Shown one piece after another: positions 17,308 through 26,535 of a stretch of DNA of 64,000 nucleotides. The stretch is from positions 310,001-374,000 of the forward strand of contig NZ_JMIW01000003.1 of the NCBI RefSeq assembly GCF_000715015.1, in the 5' to 3' direction. This DNA is from Erythrobacter longus (GTDB taxonomy: Bacteria > Pseudomonadota > Alphaproteobacteria > Sphingomonadales > Sphingomonadaceae). The position numbers were made by a program, and so were the translations under genes. Below the pieces are notes generated by a model, which worked only from the letters and a program-made list of their open reading frames with translations, searched no databases and had not been told where the DNA came from. Positions within the stretch are counted from its first letter, which is position 1. Each line of letters starts with the position of its first letter.

Positions 17308-17329
17308 TTTGACACACTTGACACACTGT
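17308..17329 (-). repeat. Direct repeat (GTGTGTCAA)x2 upstream of queE
   Basis: Read on the queE strand this is AGTGTGTCAAGTGTGTCAAA, two tandem copies of a 9-mer. A close relative, with C for T at the variable position, precedes the crotonase gene at 62392 in the same orientation. It could be a protein-binding site with 9-10 bp periodicity; identity unknown. Confidence 0.6.
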
Positions 17330-17471
17330 CCAGGGTCTAAAATCCATTCGATCAATAAGCTGTGCTTTAATCGACTGAAGCGATTGAAGGGTGGAGGTGA
17401 GTATTCGGTTCATTCCGCCCCTATGCCACGCCTTGCCGTGGTAGGAAATCGCCTCAATTTGTGCCTCCACT

Positions 17472-18287
17472 TCAGGACCACTTCGCCGGATCAAGCGCGA
17501 GGAGCTGCGAGAACTGCGCATAAAGCGCTGGCTCGTGCGTTTGCAGCGCGTGGGGCCTTTCGAAAAATGTGACGATGCCTTCTGCAAAAAACTCTTGGTG
17601 ATTGGTGGCGCCGTATGGGTCGATCAGTGTTGGCTCGCCGCGTTCCACTTTCGCTACATGGGCATCGTAGGCATCAAGCATTGCCGCCTCCCACCCGTCA
17701 TAGGCTTGGCCTTTGCGCAAGATCGGGATGCCGTTGGTATCGCCGGTCAGGCTGTCCAATTGATGGGCGAATTCATGGATGACGACGTTTTCACCATCAT
17801 GTGCGCGAAGCCCGCCATAAAGCGCATCGTTCCATGAAAGCACGACCGGCCCGCGCTCCCAGCTTTCGCCCAGAGTTCCGTGGCGGTGTTCGTGCACAAG
17901 CCCTTGATCGTGCCACCCGCGCCCGGTGTCAAAGACGGCGGGGTAAAGGAGGACATTGCGGATCGTGTCGTACCACAGCGGGCTATTGACGATGAGAAGA
18001 CAGGCTTGGGCTGCGATTGAAAGCTCCATCGCTTCAGTGACTTCGACGCCGTTTTTGCCTCTGAAAGTGACTTGGTCGAGGAACAGGTTGATCTTACCCT
18101 CATGCGCGGCGCGCAAATCCTTGGGCAGGAGCGTGACCAACGGCACCAGCTGCTCGACGACATGGCGCTGCTTGGGCGAGAGGGGGCTTGCCAGAAGGCG
18201 CGCGCGGTTTCGGCGCTTCGCCAGGTGGCGATAGACGAGGGCGGCTGCGATAAGCAGTGGGATAGCAAGGATAAGCCAGGGCGACAT
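17472..18287 (-). CDS. mtfA: MtfA-like zinc-dependent peptidase with N-terminal membrane anchor
   Basis: 271 aa from the ATG at 18287 (a GTG 15 codons earlier is possible; neither has a clear ribosome binding site). Residues about 4-20 form a TM helix followed by Arg/Lys-rich residues. The rest is the MtfA/M90 fold: the zinc motif HEFAH at 171-175, LLYPAVFD, GLVHEHRHGTLGESW, GPVVLSWNDA, and the downstream DPYGATNHQEFFAEG that supplies the third ligand. E. coli MtfA is soluble and binds the repressor Mlc to modulate glucose uptake; a target here is not evident. It lies between queE and valS, all on the same strand. Confidence 0.88.
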   Translation of the reverse strand: MSPWLILAIPLLIAAALVYRHLAKRRNRARLLASPLSPKQRHVVEQLVPLVTLLPKDLRAAHEGKINLFLDQVTFRGKNGVEVTEAMELSIAAQACLLIVNSPLWYDTIRNVLLYPAVFDTGRGWHDQGLVHEHRHGTLGESWERGPVVLSWNDALYGGLRAHDGENVVIHEFAHQLDSLTGDTNGIPILRKGQAYDGWEAAMLDAYDAHVAKVERGEPTLIDPYGATNHQEFFAEGIVTFFERPHALQTHEPALYAQFSQLLALDPAKWS

Positions 18288-18340
18288 ACCGGTTAGGTAA
18301 GGTCGCCTATGCGGTTTTGTAGATGTGCGCACATTTCAAC

Positions 18341-18439
18341 ACGTCATGCCAGCGGAGTCGCAGACGGCCGGAGGCCAACCTGGCATCTCGGGCAATTCTG
18401 CAATGCCGCCTGAGACCCCGGCTTTCGCTGGGGTGACGT
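18341..18439. repeat. REP-like composite palindromic repeat
   Basis: The outer arms ACGTCATGCCAGCG (18341-18354) and CGCTGGGGTGACGT (18426-18439) match as inverted repeats at 12 of 14 positions. Inside are ATGCCAG/CTGGCAT and ACCCCGGCTTTCGCTGGGGT (18415-18434), another hairpin. Such intergenic CCCAGCGAAAGCTGGG-like palindromes are widespread in alphaproteobacteria. It sits downstream of valS and may also end transcription. Confidence 0.65.
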
Positions 18440-18446
18440 GCAGATT

Positions 18447-21359
18447 TTACCCCAACCGCTCAAGCGCCGCTGTCAGCCGTTCGACCTCGCCCTGGTGATG
18501 GGCGAAATCGGCTTTGGCTTTCTCGACCGCTTCAGGCTTGGCGCGTTCGACGAAATTAGCGTTGGAGAGCCTTCCTTCGAGCGATTTCGCTTCCTTTTGG
18601 GAGGCTGCAAGGGCCTTTTCGAGGCGGGCTTTTTCCTCCGCGATGTCGATGATGCCTTCCAGCGGGATCACGAAGATATCGCCCCCCCCTGAACCGGCTT
18701 GCGCCGTCACCTGCATTGCGGGGCCTGAAGGAGCCTCACCGACCGTCACAGGCGTTAAGCGCGCAAGCCGCTCAATCGCGGCGCTGGAGCGTTCGATTGT
18801 GCTTTTGGCAAGATCGCTAGCCTGCGGCACGAAGGCCGCGAGTTTCGCACCCGGCGAAATGCCAAGCTCGTTCTTTGCGCTGCGCAGATTGGTGGTGAGG
18901 TCGATCACCCAGTCAATCGCGTCGGTCGCCTCTTTGGAGGTTTCCCCGCGCGGGTTCGGCCACTTGGCGGTGATGAGGTCGTAGGAGCGGTCACCTTGTG
19001 CGTGCCAAAGCTCTTCGGTGATGAAGGGCATGAAGGGGTGGAGCATGACCAAGATCTGGTCGAGCGCCCAACCGGCAACTTCGCGGGTTTCCTTGGCGGG
19101 GAGGGCATCGGGGTCAGATCCTTCCGCAAACACCGGCTTAATCAGTTCAAGATACCAATCGCAGAACTTTGACCATGTGAACTGATAGATCGCATTGGCG
19201 GCGGCGTCGAAGCGCAGGTCTTCCATGGCGCTCTCGATCTCAGCGCACACAGCCTGGACTTCGCCGATGATCCATTGATTGGCGGCAAGGCGCGCTTGGG
19301 GTGCCTTTACGGTCGTTGATTTGCCGATGCCGTTGGATTGGCAAAAACGCGTGGCGTTCCAGAGCTTTGTGGCAAAGTTGCGGTATCCCTCGACGCGGCG
19401 TTCATCCATTTTGATGTCGCGGCCCTGGCTTTCCATCGCGGCCATGAAGAAGCGCAGCGCGTCCGCGCCGTATTGGTCGATCAGGCCCAGCGGATCGACA
19501 ACATTGCCTTTGGATTTGCTCATCTTCGCGCCGTCTGCTGCGCGCACAAGGCCATGGAGATAGAGCTTAGGCCATGGAGCCTCGCCCATATTGTAATTGC
19601 CCATCATCATCATCCGCGCATCCCAGAAGAACAGGATGTCAAAGCCGGAGATGAGGAGCGAATTGGGGAAGTGTTTTTCAAGCAGCGAGGGCGCGTCTTC
19701 GGGCCAGCCCAGCGTGGCGAATGGCCAGAGCGCGCTGGAGAACCACGTGTCGAGCACGTCGGGGTCGCGCGTTAGAGTTACGCCAGTTTCGGCACCCTCA
19801 GGCCGATGCTGTGCGACGATTTTGCCGTCTTCCACAAGGCTGATGACAACATCACCAGGATAGTATTTCTGAGCTTGAGTAAGCACTTCCTCAAGCGACA
19901 CACCGACAAAGGGTTTGGTGGGGTAATCGACCTGCACGGTGGCCAAGTCGGGGAGAACTTCGAATGTCGCGCCGGAAGGCAGCCCATCCTCTTTCAAGAC
20001 CGGACCAAACCAAGCAGGAATACGGTGACCCCACCATAGCTGACGCGAGACGCACCACGGCTGAATGTTTTCCATCCAGTTGAAGAAGGTCTTCTCCCAC
20101 GACTTGGGGACAATTTCGACCGTGCCATCGCGCACTTGCTCAAGCGGTTTTTCGGCCAATTTCGCCGCATCGACATACCATTGATCGGTCAGCCACGGCT
20201 CGATCACCACGCCGCCGCGATCGCCGAAAGGCGTCGCGATCTGGCGCGGTTCGGAATCCGAGACGATTTCCTCACCCTTTTTGTTCTTCGAAACCTGCGG
20301 AATGAGGCAATCGACGTCAGGGCGTTTTAGCCACTCAATCACCAACTCGCGCGCACCGTCAACGCCATCCCGCTTGAAACGGTGAAGGCCGATAAATTCG
20401 TCTGGCACCAAGCCATCGCTCGTCTGACAAACGTCGCCATTTCCATCGAGCATATTGAGCATTTGCGCAGCTTCGATCCCTGCGCGCTTGCCCACGTCAA
20501 AGTCGTTGAAGTCGTGCCCCGGCGTGATCTTCACAGCCCCCGAACCAAGTTCAGGGTCCGCGTGTTCATCCGCGACAATCCGAATGCGGCGACCCGTGAT
20601 GGGGAGCACAACGTGATTGCCGACTACGCTGGCATACCGTTCGTCCGAGGGATGAACCGCGACCGCCATATCGGCGAGCATCGTCTCAGGCCTTGTGGTG
20701 GCAACTTCGATGTAATCACGCCCATCCGCCAATGTCACACCATCGGCCAGCGGGTACTTGAAATGCCAGAAACCGCCTGCAATCGTCTGCGTTTCCACTT
20801 CAAGGTCTGAAATCGCGGTCTTGAGCTTCGGGTCCCAATTCACCAGCCGCTTGTCGCGGTAGATTAGGCCGTCGTTGTAGAGGTTCACAAAGGTCTTGAG
20901 CACCGCCTTGGTAAAGTGCGGGTCCATCGTGAACTGTTCTCTGGACCAGTCCATCGAACAGCCCAGCCGGCGCAGCTGGTGCGTGATCTTGCCGCCTGAT
21001 TCAGCCTTCCATTCCCAAACCTTGTCGATGAATTCTTCGCGTGAGTAATTGCTGCGTTTGTCCTGTTTCGCTTCCATCTGCCGCTCAACCACCATTTGGG
21101 TGGCGATCCCGGCGTGGTCTGTGCCCACGACCCACAAAGCGTCTTTCCCGCGCAGCCGCTCATAGCGGATCACAATATCCTGAAGCGTATTGTCGAGCGC
21201 GTGGCCAATATGCAGCGAGCCGGTCACATTGGGCGGAGGGTTCACAATGGTGAAAGCTTCCGCATCGGGGCGCTCAGGGCGAAAACCCCCGGTTTCTTCC
21301 CAGTGTTTGTACCAGCGCGTTTCAATGTCCGCAGGGTTAAAGGTGGTCGGTAGGCTCAT
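18447..21359 (-). CDS. valS: Valine--tRNA ligase
   Basis: 970 aa class I aminoacyl-tRNA synthetase charging tRNA-Val. The catalytic Rossmann core has [15 protein letters not shown] (HIGH at 50-53) and KMSKSKGNV (around residue 612), with the CP1 editing domain between them and an anticodon-binding helical domain after about 660. The C-terminal 70 residues are Lys/Glu/Ala-rich ([20 protein letters not shown]), the coiled-coil arm characteristic of ValRS. Start [20 protein letters not shown] fits the family N-terminus. Confidence 0.97.
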   Translation of the reverse strand: MSLPTTFNPADIETRWYKHWEETGGFRPERPDAEAFTIVNPPPNVTGSLHIGHALDNTLQDIVIRYERLRGKDALWVVGTDHAGIATQMVVERQMEAKQDKRSNYSREEFIDKVWEWKAESGGKITHQLRRLGCSMDWSREQFTMDPHFTKAVLKTFVNLYNDGLIYRDKRLVNWDPKLKTAISDLEVETQTIAGGFWHFKYPLADGVTLADGRDYIEVATTRPETMLADMAVAVHPSDERYASVVGNHVVLPITGRRIRIVADEHADPELGSGAVKITPGHDFNDFDVGKRAGIEAAQMLNMLDGNGDVCQTSDGLVPDEFIGLHRFKRDGVDGARELVIEWLKRPDVDCLIPQVSKNKKGEEIVSDSEPRQIATPFGDRGGVVIEPWLTDQWYVDAAKLAEKPLEQVRDGTVEIVPKSWEKTFFNWMENIQPWCVSRQLWWGHRIPAWFGPVLKEDGLPSGATFEVLPDLATVQVDYPTKPFVGVSLEEVLTQAQKYYPGDVVISLVEDGKIVAQHRPEGAETGVTLTRDPDVLDTWFSSALWPFATLGWPEDAPSLLEKHFPNSLLISGFDILFFWDARMMMMGNYNMGEAPWPKLYLHGLVRAADGAKMSKSKGNVVDPLGLIDQYGADALRFFMAAMESQGRDIKMDERRVEGYRNFATKLWNATRFCQSNGIGKSTTVKAPQARLAANQWIIGEVQAVCAEIESAMEDLRFDAAANAIYQFTWSKFCDWYLELIKPVFAEGSDPDALPAKETREVAGWALDQILVMLHPFMPFITEELWHAQGDRSYDLITAKWPNPRGETSKEATDAIDWVIDLTTNLRSAKNELGISPGAKLAAFVPQASDLAKSTIERSSAAIERLARLTPVTVGEAPSGPAMQVTAQAGSGGGDIFVIPLEGIIDIAEEKARLEKALAASQKEAKSLEGRLSNANFVERAKPEAVEKAKADFAHHQGEVERLTAALERLG

Positions 21360-21454
21360 CTATATATCGCTTCGCTATCGTTCGGGGGCCGCGCCTCCCG
21401 CTCTTTCCCCTTCCATGCCAAGGCATTGGGTGCAGTGCAACAACTGTGACAAAT

Positions 21455-22147
21455 TCACCCCAAAAGCGCGTCGATTTCGGCATTGGCAGATGCGCGAAGT
21501 TGCCGTTTGCAATCGCGAAATGCGGGCTGAGCGGCGAGGCTTTCAGCGCGGGCAAGGGCGCTTTCGATAAGCGCATCTGCGGGCACCACTTCGTCCACCA
21601 TCCCGGTAGCAACCGCCTCTTGCGGCCCGAACAATTGCGATGTGAGCGCCAGGCGCCTGCGCCATACAGGATCAAGCCAATGGTCGATAATCGCTTGGGG
21701 AACGGGCGGAAACGCAAGGCCAGCTTTCGCTTCGGGAAGGCCGATCTTATAATCGCCTTGGGCTGCAATTACCCAATCCGCGCACAAAGCGACAATGCCC
21801 CCTGCGCCAATCGTATGACCATTAAGCGCGCACACAAAGGCGCACGGCAGGCGATGGAGCTGAGCGCAAAATGTGTTCACAGCTGCTTTGGCACGCGCGG
21901 TGCCTTTTGCGTCAAGCGAGGCTGCAATTTTCACATCCATGCCGCGCGTGAAATTAGCACCAGCCCCGGTAAGGACAATCGCCGAGGTGTCAGGGGCGCT
22001 CCCTAAAGCTGCCAAACGCGCTGCCCCTGCCTCAAGCATCTGGGCAAACACCGCATTGTAAGGCGGGTTATCGAGCGTCACGAGATGCACGCTTCCGCTC
22101 GCGCCATTATGCGTCTCAATGCGAAAACAATCGCCCCCTTGTGTCAT
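21455..22147 (-). CDS. Enoyl-CoA hydratase/isomerase (crotonase) family protein
   Basis: 230 aa, a crotonase fold of slightly short length. Visible are VTLDNPPYNAVF (strand and CoA contact), the oxyanion-hole regions GAGANFTRGMDVK and LNGHTIGAGGIVALCADWV, and GLPEAKAGLAFPP. The position usually holding the catalytic Glu of hydratases is in LPEAKAGL, so isomerase or hydratase activity is possible; substrate unknown. It is divergent from the Mla operon, 113 bp apart, with a 17-bp perfect palindrome in the shared spacer. Confidence 0.85.
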   Translation of the reverse strand: MTQGGDCFRIETHNGASGSVHLVTLDNPPYNAVFAQMLEAGAARLAALGSAPDTSAIVLTGAGANFTRGMDVKIAASLDAKGTARAKAAVNTFCAQLHRLPCAFVCALNGHTIGAGGIVALCADWVIAAQGDYKIGLPEAKAGLAFPPVPQAIIDHWLDPVWRRRLALTSQLFGPQEAVATGMVDEVVPADALIESALARAESLAAQPAFRDCKRQLRASANAEIDALLG

Positions 22148-22202
22148 CGCATATCGCTCCTGAATTGTTGTATTTTTTCATCCCCACAGTGACCGTTTTG
22201 TA

Positions 22203-22219
22203 TAACTCTTCAAGAGTTA
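22203..22219. promoter_or_regulatory. 17-bp palindrome in the crotonase / Mla divergent spacer
   Basis: TAACTCTT-C-AAGAGTTA is a perfect 8-bp inverted repeat around one base. It overlaps a TATAAC that could be a -10 element for the Mla operon and lies 41 bp before mlaE and 55 bp before the crotonase ATG. It is placed as an operator; a regulator is not identifiable. Confidence 0.5.
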
Positions 22220-22260
22220 GCTTGTGATGCGACCAAAATCCTCGCATATCTCGCGGCACG

Positions 22261-23373
22261 ATGTTCGGGGTGGTCACTTACTGTTTGGAAGACAACGCGA
22301 CTGGCGGGTCGCGGCTGGTGCTTGCTGGCCAAATGCTCGTTTCATCGGTGGGCCTGTTTGAAAAGGAAATCCGCACGCTCAGCGGGCAATTTTCCGAGAT
22401 TGATATCAGCGGCATCGAAGAAATGGACACCACCGGCGCGTGGGTCGTCTCAAACCTTGCCGCGCAGCACGATTGCCCGATCACCGGAGCAAGCGAGAAG
22501 GCCAAACACCTTTTAGAAGCCGTGGCTGTTGCGGTTGGCGAAGGCGAACTTTCCCCGCCTGTGGTGCCGGTGTGGGAACGTGTCCCGCTCTCATTGGGCG
22601 AGAAGGTTTACGACGCGCGCGGCGGCATAATAGGGGTCGTCAGCTTCCTTGGCGCGGTTCTTATGAGTTTTGGCACGATGATCCGTCGCCCCTCGCGAAT
22701 TCCGATGCGCGCGGTTGTGAAACAGATGGAGATGGTGGGGGTGTCTGCGCTTCCGATCATTGGCCTTATGAGCTTTCTCATCGGGATCGTGATCGCTCAG
22801 CAAGGCGCAGTGCAGCTTCAGCAATTTGGCGCAGAGACGCTCACTGTGAACCTTGTCGGGCGTATCACTTTGCGCGAATTGGGCGTCTTGATGACGGCAA
22901 TCATGGTCGCAGGCCGTTCGGGAAGCGCGTTTGCGGCGCAAATCGGGACGATGAAGCTGACCGAAGAAGTGGACGCGATGCGCACCATTGGGCTCTCTCC
23001 AATTGAACGATTGGTCATCCCGCGCATTGTGGCTTGCACCTTTATGATGATCCTCTTGGGATTTTACTCCTCGATCGTCGGGATCATCGGCGGCGCGGTT
23101 ATCGGGCAATTTGCGCTTGGCATTCCGTTCTTTACATTCCTTGAACGTATTCAAGAAGTTGTGCCCATTCACGACGTTTGGGTCGGCCTTGTCAAAGCGC
23201 CCGTTTTTGGCCTGATCGTGGCATTGGCGGGGTGTTATCACGGGATGCAGGTCAAAGGGAATTCGGAAGAGGTCGGCATCCGCACCACCATGGCCGTGGT
23301 CTCCGCGATCTTTGCGGTCATCGTGATCGACGCTTTCTTCGCGGTGTTCTTCACAGAAGTCGGGTGGGGGTAA
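22261..23373 (+). CDS. mlaE: MlaE-family lipid ABC transporter permease with N-terminal STAS domain
   Basis: 370 aa. Residues about 1-95 form a STAS domain (LAGQMLVSSVGLFEKEIRTL, IDISGIEEMDTTGAWVV), equivalent to the separate MlaB subunit of E. coli. Residues 110-370 form the permease with about five TM helices and the family segment TVNLVGRITLRELGVLMTAI, GRSGSAFAAQIGTMKLTEEV, DAMRTIGLSPIERLVIPR. It moves phospholipids between inner and outer membrane with MlaF and MlaD. The stop is three bases before mlaF, so cotranscription is near certain. Confidence 0.92.
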   Translation: MFGVVTYCLEDNATGGSRLVLAGQMLVSSVGLFEKEIRTLSGQFSEIDISGIEEMDTTGAWVVSNLAAQHDCPITGASEKAKHLLEAVAVAVGEGELSPPVVPVWERVPLSLGEKVYDARGGIIGVVSFLGAVLMSFGTMIRRPSRIPMRAVVKQMEMVGVSALPIIGLMSFLIGIVIAQQGAVQLQQFGAETLTVNLVGRITLRELGVLMTAIMVAGRSGSAFAAQIGTMKLTEEVDAMRTIGLSPIERLVIPRIVACTFMMILLGFYSSIVGIIGGAVIGQFALGIPFFTFLERIQEVVPIHDVWVGLVKAPVFGLIVALAGCYHGMQVKGNSEEVGIRTTMAVVSAIFAVIVIDAFFAVFFTEVGWG

Positions 23374-23376
23374 GCC

Positions 23377-24189
23377 ATGCCCTATACTGAACCCGAAGCG
23401 CCCCACGAACGCTTTTGTCCAGATCCGCCCATTGTGGTGAGCGGGCTTGTTAATCGGTTTGGCGATTTTACCGTCCACGATGGCCTTGATCTTGAGGTGC
23501 GGCGCGGCGAGATTATCGGCGTGGTTGGCGGGTCCGGCACAGGCAAATCGGTGCTGATGCGTTCGATCATTGGCCTTCAAAGACCAACCGCTGGCGATAT
23601 TGATGTGCTGGGCCGCAGGATCACTGACACAGACCTTGATCAAAGGGTGGGTGTGCGGCGGCGCTGGGGCGTTTTGTTCCAGGGGGGCGCGCTGTTTTCA
23701 ACCCTCACCGTGGGTGAAAACGTCGAGGTGCCGTTGAAGGAATTCTACCCCGAGATCAGCCCCAAACTGCGCCGTGAGATCGCGCGCTACAAGGTGCTGC
23801 TCTCTGGCCTGCCAGAAGAGGCGGTGCTCAAATATCCCAATGAATTATCGGGCGGGATGAAGAAACGCGCTGGCCTTGCGCGCGCTCTTGCGCTTGATCC
23901 TGAATTGTTGTTCCTTGATGAACCCACCGCCGGGCTTGACCCGATTGGCGCGGCAGCGTTTGACCGACAGACGCGCGATCTTAAGGAAACCTTGGGTCTT
24001 ACGGTTTTTCTCATCACTCACGACCTCGACACTTTGTACGAGATTTGTGACCGGGTCGCGGTTTTGGCGGACAAGAAAGTGATCGCGGTCGGCACGATCC
24101 CCGAATTGCTGGAAACGCGCCATCCGTGGATCGATGAATATTTCAACGGGCCGCGTGGTCGGTCAGCTTTAGCGGCACGACGGGCTTGA
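23377..24189 (+). CDS. mlaF: MlaF-family lipid ABC transporter ATP-binding protein
   Basis: 270 aa ATPase with Walker A GGSGTGKSVL, Q-loop LFQGGALFSTLTVGENV, signature LSGGMKKRAGLARALALDPE, Walker B LLFLDEPTAGLDP and switch His in FLITHDLDTL. The LSGGMKKR form and VGENVEVPL are typical of the Mla/Ttg2A group. It powers the STAS-MlaE permease immediately upstream. Confidence 0.93.
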   Translation: MPYTEPEAPHERFCPDPPIVVSGLVNRFGDFTVHDGLDLEVRRGEIIGVVGGSGTGKSVLMRSIIGLQRPTAGDIDVLGRRITDTDLDQRVGVRRRWGVLFQGGALFSTLTVGENVEVPLKEFYPEISPKLRREIARYKVLLSGLPEEAVLKYPNELSGGMKKRAGLARALALDPELLFLDEPTAGLDPIGAAAFDRQTRDLKETLGLTVFLITHDLDTLYEICDRVAVLADKKVIAVGTIPELLETRHPWIDEYFNGPRGRSALAARRA

Positions 24190-24233
24190 GCGATATGGAC
24201 AGGCGTGCTCACTTGAGCGCATAGGGAAGATAC

Positions 24234-25181
24234 ATGGAAACAAGAGCCAATCATCTCTGGGTAGGCGCGGTTACGCTGGGGCTGTTGATCGCGCTCGCGG
24301 CGTTTATCGTCTGGATTGCCCGCCTGAACCAGGGCGCGTCGAACGAATACGATATCTTTTACAAGCAATCGGTTGCCGGTCTCGCCAATGGCAGCCAGGT
24401 TTCCTACGCGGGCGTTCCGGTGGGTCAGGTGCGCGAAATTGCACTGTCGAGCGAGGACCCTGAATTTGTCCGCGTGCGGGTTCAAATCCGCGATGAAGTG
24501 CCGATCCTTGTGGGGACAGAAGCAACCATTCAGGCAAGCTTTACTGGTGTCTCTACCATCCTTCTGGATGGCGCGCGCAAGGATGCGCCCGCGATCAGTT
24601 GCGAGACAACCGCGTGCCCCGAAGGGCGCCCGGTGATCCCTCCGGGCCGGGGCGGTTTTGGTGAAATTGTCGCCAATGCGCCGCTCTTGCTGGAGCGTTT
24701 GGCGACCCTCACCGAACAGTTGAATATCATCTTGGGCCCTGAAAATCAGGAAGAGATATCGGGTATTCTCGCCAATTCCAACCGGCTGACGCGCGAACTT
24801 GCCAATGCAGCGCCGCAATTGGAAGGCACGATGGCAGAGCTACAGGTGACGATTAAAGAGGCGGGCGAAGCGCTTGATGCGTTTGAGAAAGTCACTCTTA
24901 CCACCGACGAGCTTCTGGGTCAGGAAGGCCCGCAATTGGCTAAGGAATTGAGCGCGACGCTGGCTTCCGCCAACGAAGCGGCCGCTTCGCTTTCTGCGAT
25001 GCTCGAAGATGCGCGGCCTGCGACAAGGGCGCTTAGTGAAACGACATTGCCAACGGTGGAGGCGACCTTGCAGGACCTTCGCACCACCAGCCGCTCTTTG
25101 CGCGCGATCACCGATCGGCTCGAGGCCGAAGGGGCAGGTTCGCTCCTGGGTGGTCGACCGCTTCCGGAATATGAACCTTAA
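24234..25181 (+). CDS. mlaD: MlaD-family MCE-domain protein
   Basis: 315 aa with one N-terminal TM anchor (residues about 8-28), an MCE domain (about 38-115: IFYKQSVAGLANGSQVSYAG, VPVGQVREIAL) and a long Ala/Glu/Leu-rich helical tail (about 150-300) that in this family forms a lipid tunnel or coiled coil. It is the periplasmic substrate-handling subunit of the preceding permease and ATPase. GGGAAG lies before the ATG. Confidence 0.9.
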   Translation: METRANHLWVGAVTLGLLIALAAFIVWIARLNQGASNEYDIFYKQSVAGLANGSQVSYAGVPVGQVREIALSSEDPEFVRVRVQIRDEVPILVGTEATIQASFTGVSTILLDGARKDAPAISCETTACPEGRPVIPPGRGGFGEIVANAPLLLERLATLTEQLNIILGPENQEEISGILANSNRLTRELANAAPQLEGTMAELQVTIKEAGEALDAFEKVTLTTDELLGQEGPQLAKELSATLASANEAAASLSAMLEDARPATRALSETTLPTVEATLQDLRTTSRSLRAITDRLEAEGAGSLLGGRPLPEYEP

Positions 25182-25197
25182 TGGCGGAGTATGAGCC

Positions 25198-25821
25198 ATG
25201 ATGAAAATGCGTAGCGCTGCAGCGCTTATCGCCGCCAGCCTTGTTTTGACCGGATGCGTCAGCTTTGGCGGGGCAAGCGAAACGCCTGAAAGCCTTCTCA
25301 CTTTGACGCCCAGCGCAAGTTCGCCTGTGGGCTCTGGCGTGACGTCCGGTGTTGAGGGGAGTGCAGGCTCGATCGCGGTGCTCACTCCCGAAGTGCCTGC
25401 AAAGCTTGATGTGTTGCGAGTGCCTGTGAACGTGTCGAACAGCGAAGTTGCCTATTTGCAAAACGCGGTTTGGATCCAAAAGCCAGCGCGCCTTTTCCGC
25501 AGCTTGCTCGGCGAGACCTTGCGCACTGCGTCGGGTGATACGCCCGCGCTGCTTGTGCTTGATACGTCCGATACGCCGCTGCGCCCAACACAGACCTTGC
25601 GCGGGACATTGATCGATATGGGCTATGACCCGGCGAGTTCGTCTGTGGTTGTCCGCTTTGAGGCCGTGCACACGATGGACGATGGCCGGGTGACATCGCG
25701 CCGCTTCGAAGCGCGCGAAGACGGCGTCTTGCCAGAGGCAGCATCGGTTGGCCCTGCGCTTAATGTGGCGGCGAACACTGTCGCAAAAGACGTGGCCGCT
25801 TGGGTGCTCGCCGCTGAATAA
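25198..25821 (+). CDS. ABC-type transport auxiliary lipoprotein (PqiC/ABC_trans_aux family)
   Basis: 207 aa with a lipoprotein signal peptide; the lipobox is LTGC with the lipidated Cys at about residue 19. The mature domain has strand-rich segments LDVLRVPVNVSNSEVAYLQN, FRSLLGETLRTASG, VVVRFEAVHTMDDGRV, as in the auxiliary lipoproteins that replace MlaC or pair with PqiB-like MCE proteins. It is the last gene of the Mla operon, 16 bp after mlaD, and converges with the ATP12 gene. Confidence 0.85.
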   Translation: MMKMRSAAALIAASLVLTGCVSFGGASETPESLLTLTPSASSPVGSGVTSGVEGSAGSIAVLTPEVPAKLDVLRVPVNVSNSEVAYLQNAVWIQKPARLFRSLLGETLRTASGDTPALLVLDTSDTPLRPTQTLRGTLIDMGYDPASSSVVVRFEAVHTMDDGRVTSRRFEAREDGVLPEAASVGPALNVAANTVAKDVAAWVLAAE

Positions 25822-25839
25822 CGGCGCTTTGCCCGCGCG

Positions 25840-26535
25840 TTACCTTTGCACCAATTCCCAAAATTCGCGCGCTTTTAGAAAATCGCGCGTGCGTTTTTCG
25901 CGGCGGTCTTCGGCTTCCTCGTCGCGGCCCCATTGCTCGATTTGCCAGTCTTCTTCGAGGTTTGCCGCGTTCCAGAGCGCCAACGTGTCCGCCTCAGGCT
26001 CACTTGCGCTAAGCCCTGTGATGAGCGATGCGGCAAGGTGGGTCATCATCTCAATTGCGGCAAGGGCAAAGGGGCTTTGCCCGGTTAATGCCCCGCGCAA
26101 TACGTCCAAGGTCGCATCGCTTTGGGGCCGATGGATAACGCCGGAAATGCGGATAAACTGCGCGCCGAGCCGTGCTTCAAAGGCGGTTACAATCGGTTCC
26201 CACACTTCTTGCTGGCGGGAATAAAGCGGCTCTTCCGGATCAGCGCGGTAAAGCAGCGTGTCAGTATCGCCATAAGGCACGGTCTTTTCGACCAGCGCCA
26301 GCGGGTCTGGGCTCACCATGTCGATGGCATAATCGGCCATATCGCGCAGCGGCATGGTGGCCGGGTCAATCTTCTCGCCTTGCCGGTCCCATTCTGCCGC
26401 GAGCGCATCGGCCAAGGCGTTCGTTGGCACGACTTGCGCAAGCCCGCCGACTGTTTTTATCGTGCGCGTATCCAGCATGACCTGAAAGCCGCCGTCTGCC
26501 GGCTGGATCGAAACGTCTTTGTAAAACCGCCTCAT
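25840..26535 (-). CDS. ATP12-family F1-ATPase assembly chaperone
   Basis: 231 aa. The family opening MRRFYKDVSIQ and DTRTIKT, and the central AEWDRQGEKIDPATMPL with DMADYAID, are those of ATP12 proteins, which in mitochondria bind the free F1 alpha subunit; alphaproteobacteria keep the gene. Its start overlaps the stop of the small membrane protein gene by ATGA. It is the last gene of a six-gene translationally coupled chain. Confidence 0.9.
   Translation of the reverse strand: MRRFYKDVSIQPADGGFQVMLDTRTIKTVGGLAQVVPTNALADALAAEWDRQGEKIDPATMPLRDMADYAIDMVSPDPLALVEKTVPYGDTDTLLYRADPEEPLYSRQQEVWEPIVTAFEARLGAQFIRISGVIHRPQSDATLDVLRGALTGQSPFALAAIEMMTHLAASLITGLSASEPEADTLALWNAANLEEDWQIEQWGRDEEAEDRREKRTRDFLKAREFWELVQR

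Noticed and set aside
22591..23643. 350-residue open frame on the - strand
   Set aside because: It is antisense to mlaE/mlaF and has a His/Asn/Asp-rich shadow composition without any family motif.
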